Shown here: positions 62,189 to 64,000 of the stretch, one piece after another
Layout: each line of letters starts with the position of its first letter
Numbering within the stretch: the stretch's first letter is position 1
Source of the DNA: Pseudomonadota bacterium
GTDB lineage: Bacteria; Pseudomonadota; Gammaproteobacteria; Ga0077536
DNA: 64,000 bases
Direction: 5' to 3'
Assembly (NCBI GenBank): GCA_018668255.1
Contig: JABISZ010000103.1
Span: forward strand, 28,379 to 92,378
Program-made: the position numbers and the translations under genes
Notes under the pieces: model-generated
What the model was told of the DNA's origin: nothing
The model's input: only the letters and a program-made list of their open reading frames with translations
Databases searched by the model: none

Positions 62189-62206
62189 TATCCTATCAGT
62201 AGGATA
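62189..62206. repeat. Inverted repeat upstream of perM
   Basis: TATCCTA-TCAG-TAGGATA; the ATCAGTAGGAT portion recurs at 61957-61967. Confidence 0.55.
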
Positions 62207-62237
62207 AAAAATTGCGGTTTTTTTTAAAAGGAATTAG

Positions 62238-63293
62238 ATGATGCCTGAATCGGTTAGAGGACCATCTTACACTATGTTCATTGGAATTTTTTTAGCCGCC
62301 GCCATACTCATTGTTTATTTGCTGGCACCAGTTTTGTCGCCTTTTTTCTTAAGCGGTATAGTCGCTTATCTCGGTCAACCGATAGTACATTTTTTAGAAT
62401 GCAGAAAATTGTCTCGGGGTTTCGGTGTATTGACCTTTTTTCTAATCCTCATACTATTCTTTTTCGTTGTAGTGGTAATTATCTTACCTATCTTGCAAGC
62501 TGAATTGGCAGCCTTAATAGTTGTGATCCCTGATATCATAGAGAAGCTTCGCGGTAGCTTTTCTGAGCCGGCAAAAACCTTGTTTGGGGCTAATGCAGCG
62601 ACCTTGCAGTCAGATCAGTTGAAGAACATGTTGTTCGCAAATTGGAGAGAGTTAGGGTCAGTTGCTACTCAGGTGTTCTCAAAGATTGGTCAGTCAGGCC
62701 AGTATGTCATTGGGGGTGTTGCATATTTAGTTCTGGTCCCCGTGATAACTTTTTATTTAATGCGAGACTGGAACAAGGTATTGCGCAGCGTGGTGAATAT
62801 CTGTCCGCAACGATTCGTTGAAGAACTAAAAACGCTCGCCTGCGAAGTGGACGCTGTTCTATCCGAGTTTTTGAGAGGACAGCTCCTAATAATGCTCGTT
62901 TTGGGTTTGTTTTATGCGATTGGGCTTCAGATAGTCGGAGTTAAGTACGCTTTCCTTATTGGCTGCATCGCCGGTTTAGTTAGTTTTGTCCCATACTTTG
63001 GTGTGATAGTTGGGTTATTGTTGGCGGTTGTCGTTGGGTTTGGGCAATTTGATCATTATTCAGAAATGCTGAAAATTTTTGCGGTTTTCGGTTTGGGTCA
63101 ATTACTTGAGAGTATGGTATTAAGTCCTCTTCTAGTAGGAGACCGAATAGGCTTGCATCCGGTGTGGGTAATTTTTGCGGTCATGACAGGAGGACATCTC
63201 TTTGGATTTTCCGGTATTTTATTGGCTCTTCCAGTGGCCGCGATTACTGTTGTCTTATTGAGACATCTTAGGCTCTGTCAGTTACAGCCCTGA
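62238..63293 (+). CDS. perM: AI-2E/PerM family transporter
   Basis: Multi-TM; LAPVLSPFFLSGIVAYLGQPIV, VPYFGVIVGLLLAVVVGF, PLLVGDRIGLHPVWVIFAVMTGGHLFGFSGILLALPVAA. Confidence 0.9.
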   Translation: MMPESVRGPSYTMFIGIFLAAAILIVYLLAPVLSPFFLSGIVAYLGQPIVHFLECRKLSRGFGVLTFFLILILFFFVVVVIILPILQAELAALIVVIPDIIEKLRGSFSEPAKTLFGANAATLQSDQLKNMLFANWRELGSVATQVFSKIGQSGQYVIGGVAYLVLVPVITFYLMRDWNKVLRSVVNICPQRFVEELKTLACEVDAVLSEFLRGQLLIMLVLGLFYAIGLQIVGVKYAFLIGCIAGLVSFVPYFGVIVGLLLAVVVGFGQFDHYSEMLKIFAVFGLGQLLESMVLSPLLVGDRIGLHPVWVIFAVMTGGHLFGFSGILLALPVAAITVVLLRHLRLCQLQP

Positions 63294-63320
63294 TATAATG
63301 ACGACCATTCAGGAAAGCCC

Positions 63321-64000
63321 TTGATTTCGCAACTTACGCTCGATCTATATCGTGCCCCCCACCATGAATTTGAGCGTTACATGCCGGGTGTGAATCTGGA
63401 AATACTGTCCGCCTTGAAGGCGTGGCGTTCAGTTAGTAGTTATTCTTCTGTTTATCTCTGGGGTGGGCGAGGGACGGGTAAATCCCATTTGCTTGAAGCC
63501 GCGGTCAGAGAAGCTAACCGTCTAGATCAGCGCGCCATATACCTGCCGGTTAAAACGATTCTCCCTAATTTAGAAATGATTCTTTGCGACCTTACAGAAG
63601 TATCTCTTGTCGCTATTGATGACGTGGATCTATGCTGCGGGATTCAGGCAAATGAGGAAAAACTTTTTCATCTATATAACGAGCTAAAAGAGCGCGGTGG
63701 ACGGCTGTTACTTTCTTCAACGTCGCGACCAGATGCAGTCGGATTTGACCTGCAAGATTTAACCTCTCGTTTTAGGGAGGGGCTTGTCTATCAATTACGT
63801 GAATTGCCAGATGGCAACAAAACAGAGTTACTCGTAAAAGAGGCTAATATTCGTGGCCTTGATCTTCCCCAAAGCACAGTAAATTTCATTATGAGAAATT
63901 ATAAAAGGGATATGGTATTTTTGATGGAAGTTTTGGCACTACTTGACGCGGCATCTCTTGAGCATAGTCGCTCGCTTACCATTCCATTTGTTAGAGAGTT
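63321..64000 (+). CDS. hda: DnaA-homologous replication regulator Hda (partial, runs off right edge)
   Basis: From TTG 63321: MISQLTLDLYRAPHHEFERYMPG..., WGGRGTGKSHLLEAA, SLVAIDDVDLC, LLLSSTSRPDAVGFDLQDLTSRF. Confidence 0.92.
   Translation, partial: MISQLTLDLYRAPHHEFERYMPGVNLEILSALKAWRSVSSYSSVYLWGGRGTGKSHLLEAAVREANRLDQRAIYLPVKTILPNLEMILCDLTEVSLVAIDDVDLCCGIQANEEKLFHLYNELKERGGRLLLSSTSRPDAVGFDLQDLTSRFREGLVYQLRELPDGNKTELLVKEANIRGLDLPQSTVNFIMRNYKRDMVFLMEVLALLDAASLEHSRSLTIPFVRE

Overview
The window looks like a chromosomal housekeeping segment of a gammaproteobacterium, low-to-mid GC by eye. I found no CRISPR array, prophage, transposon, integrase, defence island or biosynthetic cluster. Main blocks in order: partial CoxE-like VWA protein and MoxR ATPase; YdcH/DUF465; YajQ; PreP-like M16C protease and a small-molecule kinase; an orphan 97-aa ORF and tRNA-Leu(CAA); queA-tgt-yajC-secD-secF; pdxB; purT; mlaC-ibaG-murA-hisG-hisD-hisC; petABC-sspA-sspB; BON lipoprotein; rsmI; rnpB; a full dcw cluster (mraZ to ftsZ, with murB between murC and ddl) and lpxC; dciA; secA; argJ; mutT/thiE-like fusion; zapD-coaE; pgeF-rluD; bamD; nadE; sucD-sucC; PP0621-family protein; suhB; trmJ; purM; perM; hda (partial). 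I see no complete undescribed system. The observations most worth checking are: (1) a 27-aa ORF overlapping the PP0621-family stop codon (ATGA) that resembles a type IV pilin N-terminal helix with exact E5/P22 spacing, where neighbouring pil genes appear to be missing; (2) a perfect 14-bp inverted repeat with a 3-nt loop inside murF; (3) argJ, whose conserved N-terminus extends upstream of any ATG/GTG/TTG/CTG codon; (4) a lone mlaC without mlaFED/mlaB; (5) an orphan basic 97-aa ORF with its own promoter and structured leader; (6) purT present while purN is absent from its usual site beside purM. Every family call is made from recognised protein motifs without database searches.
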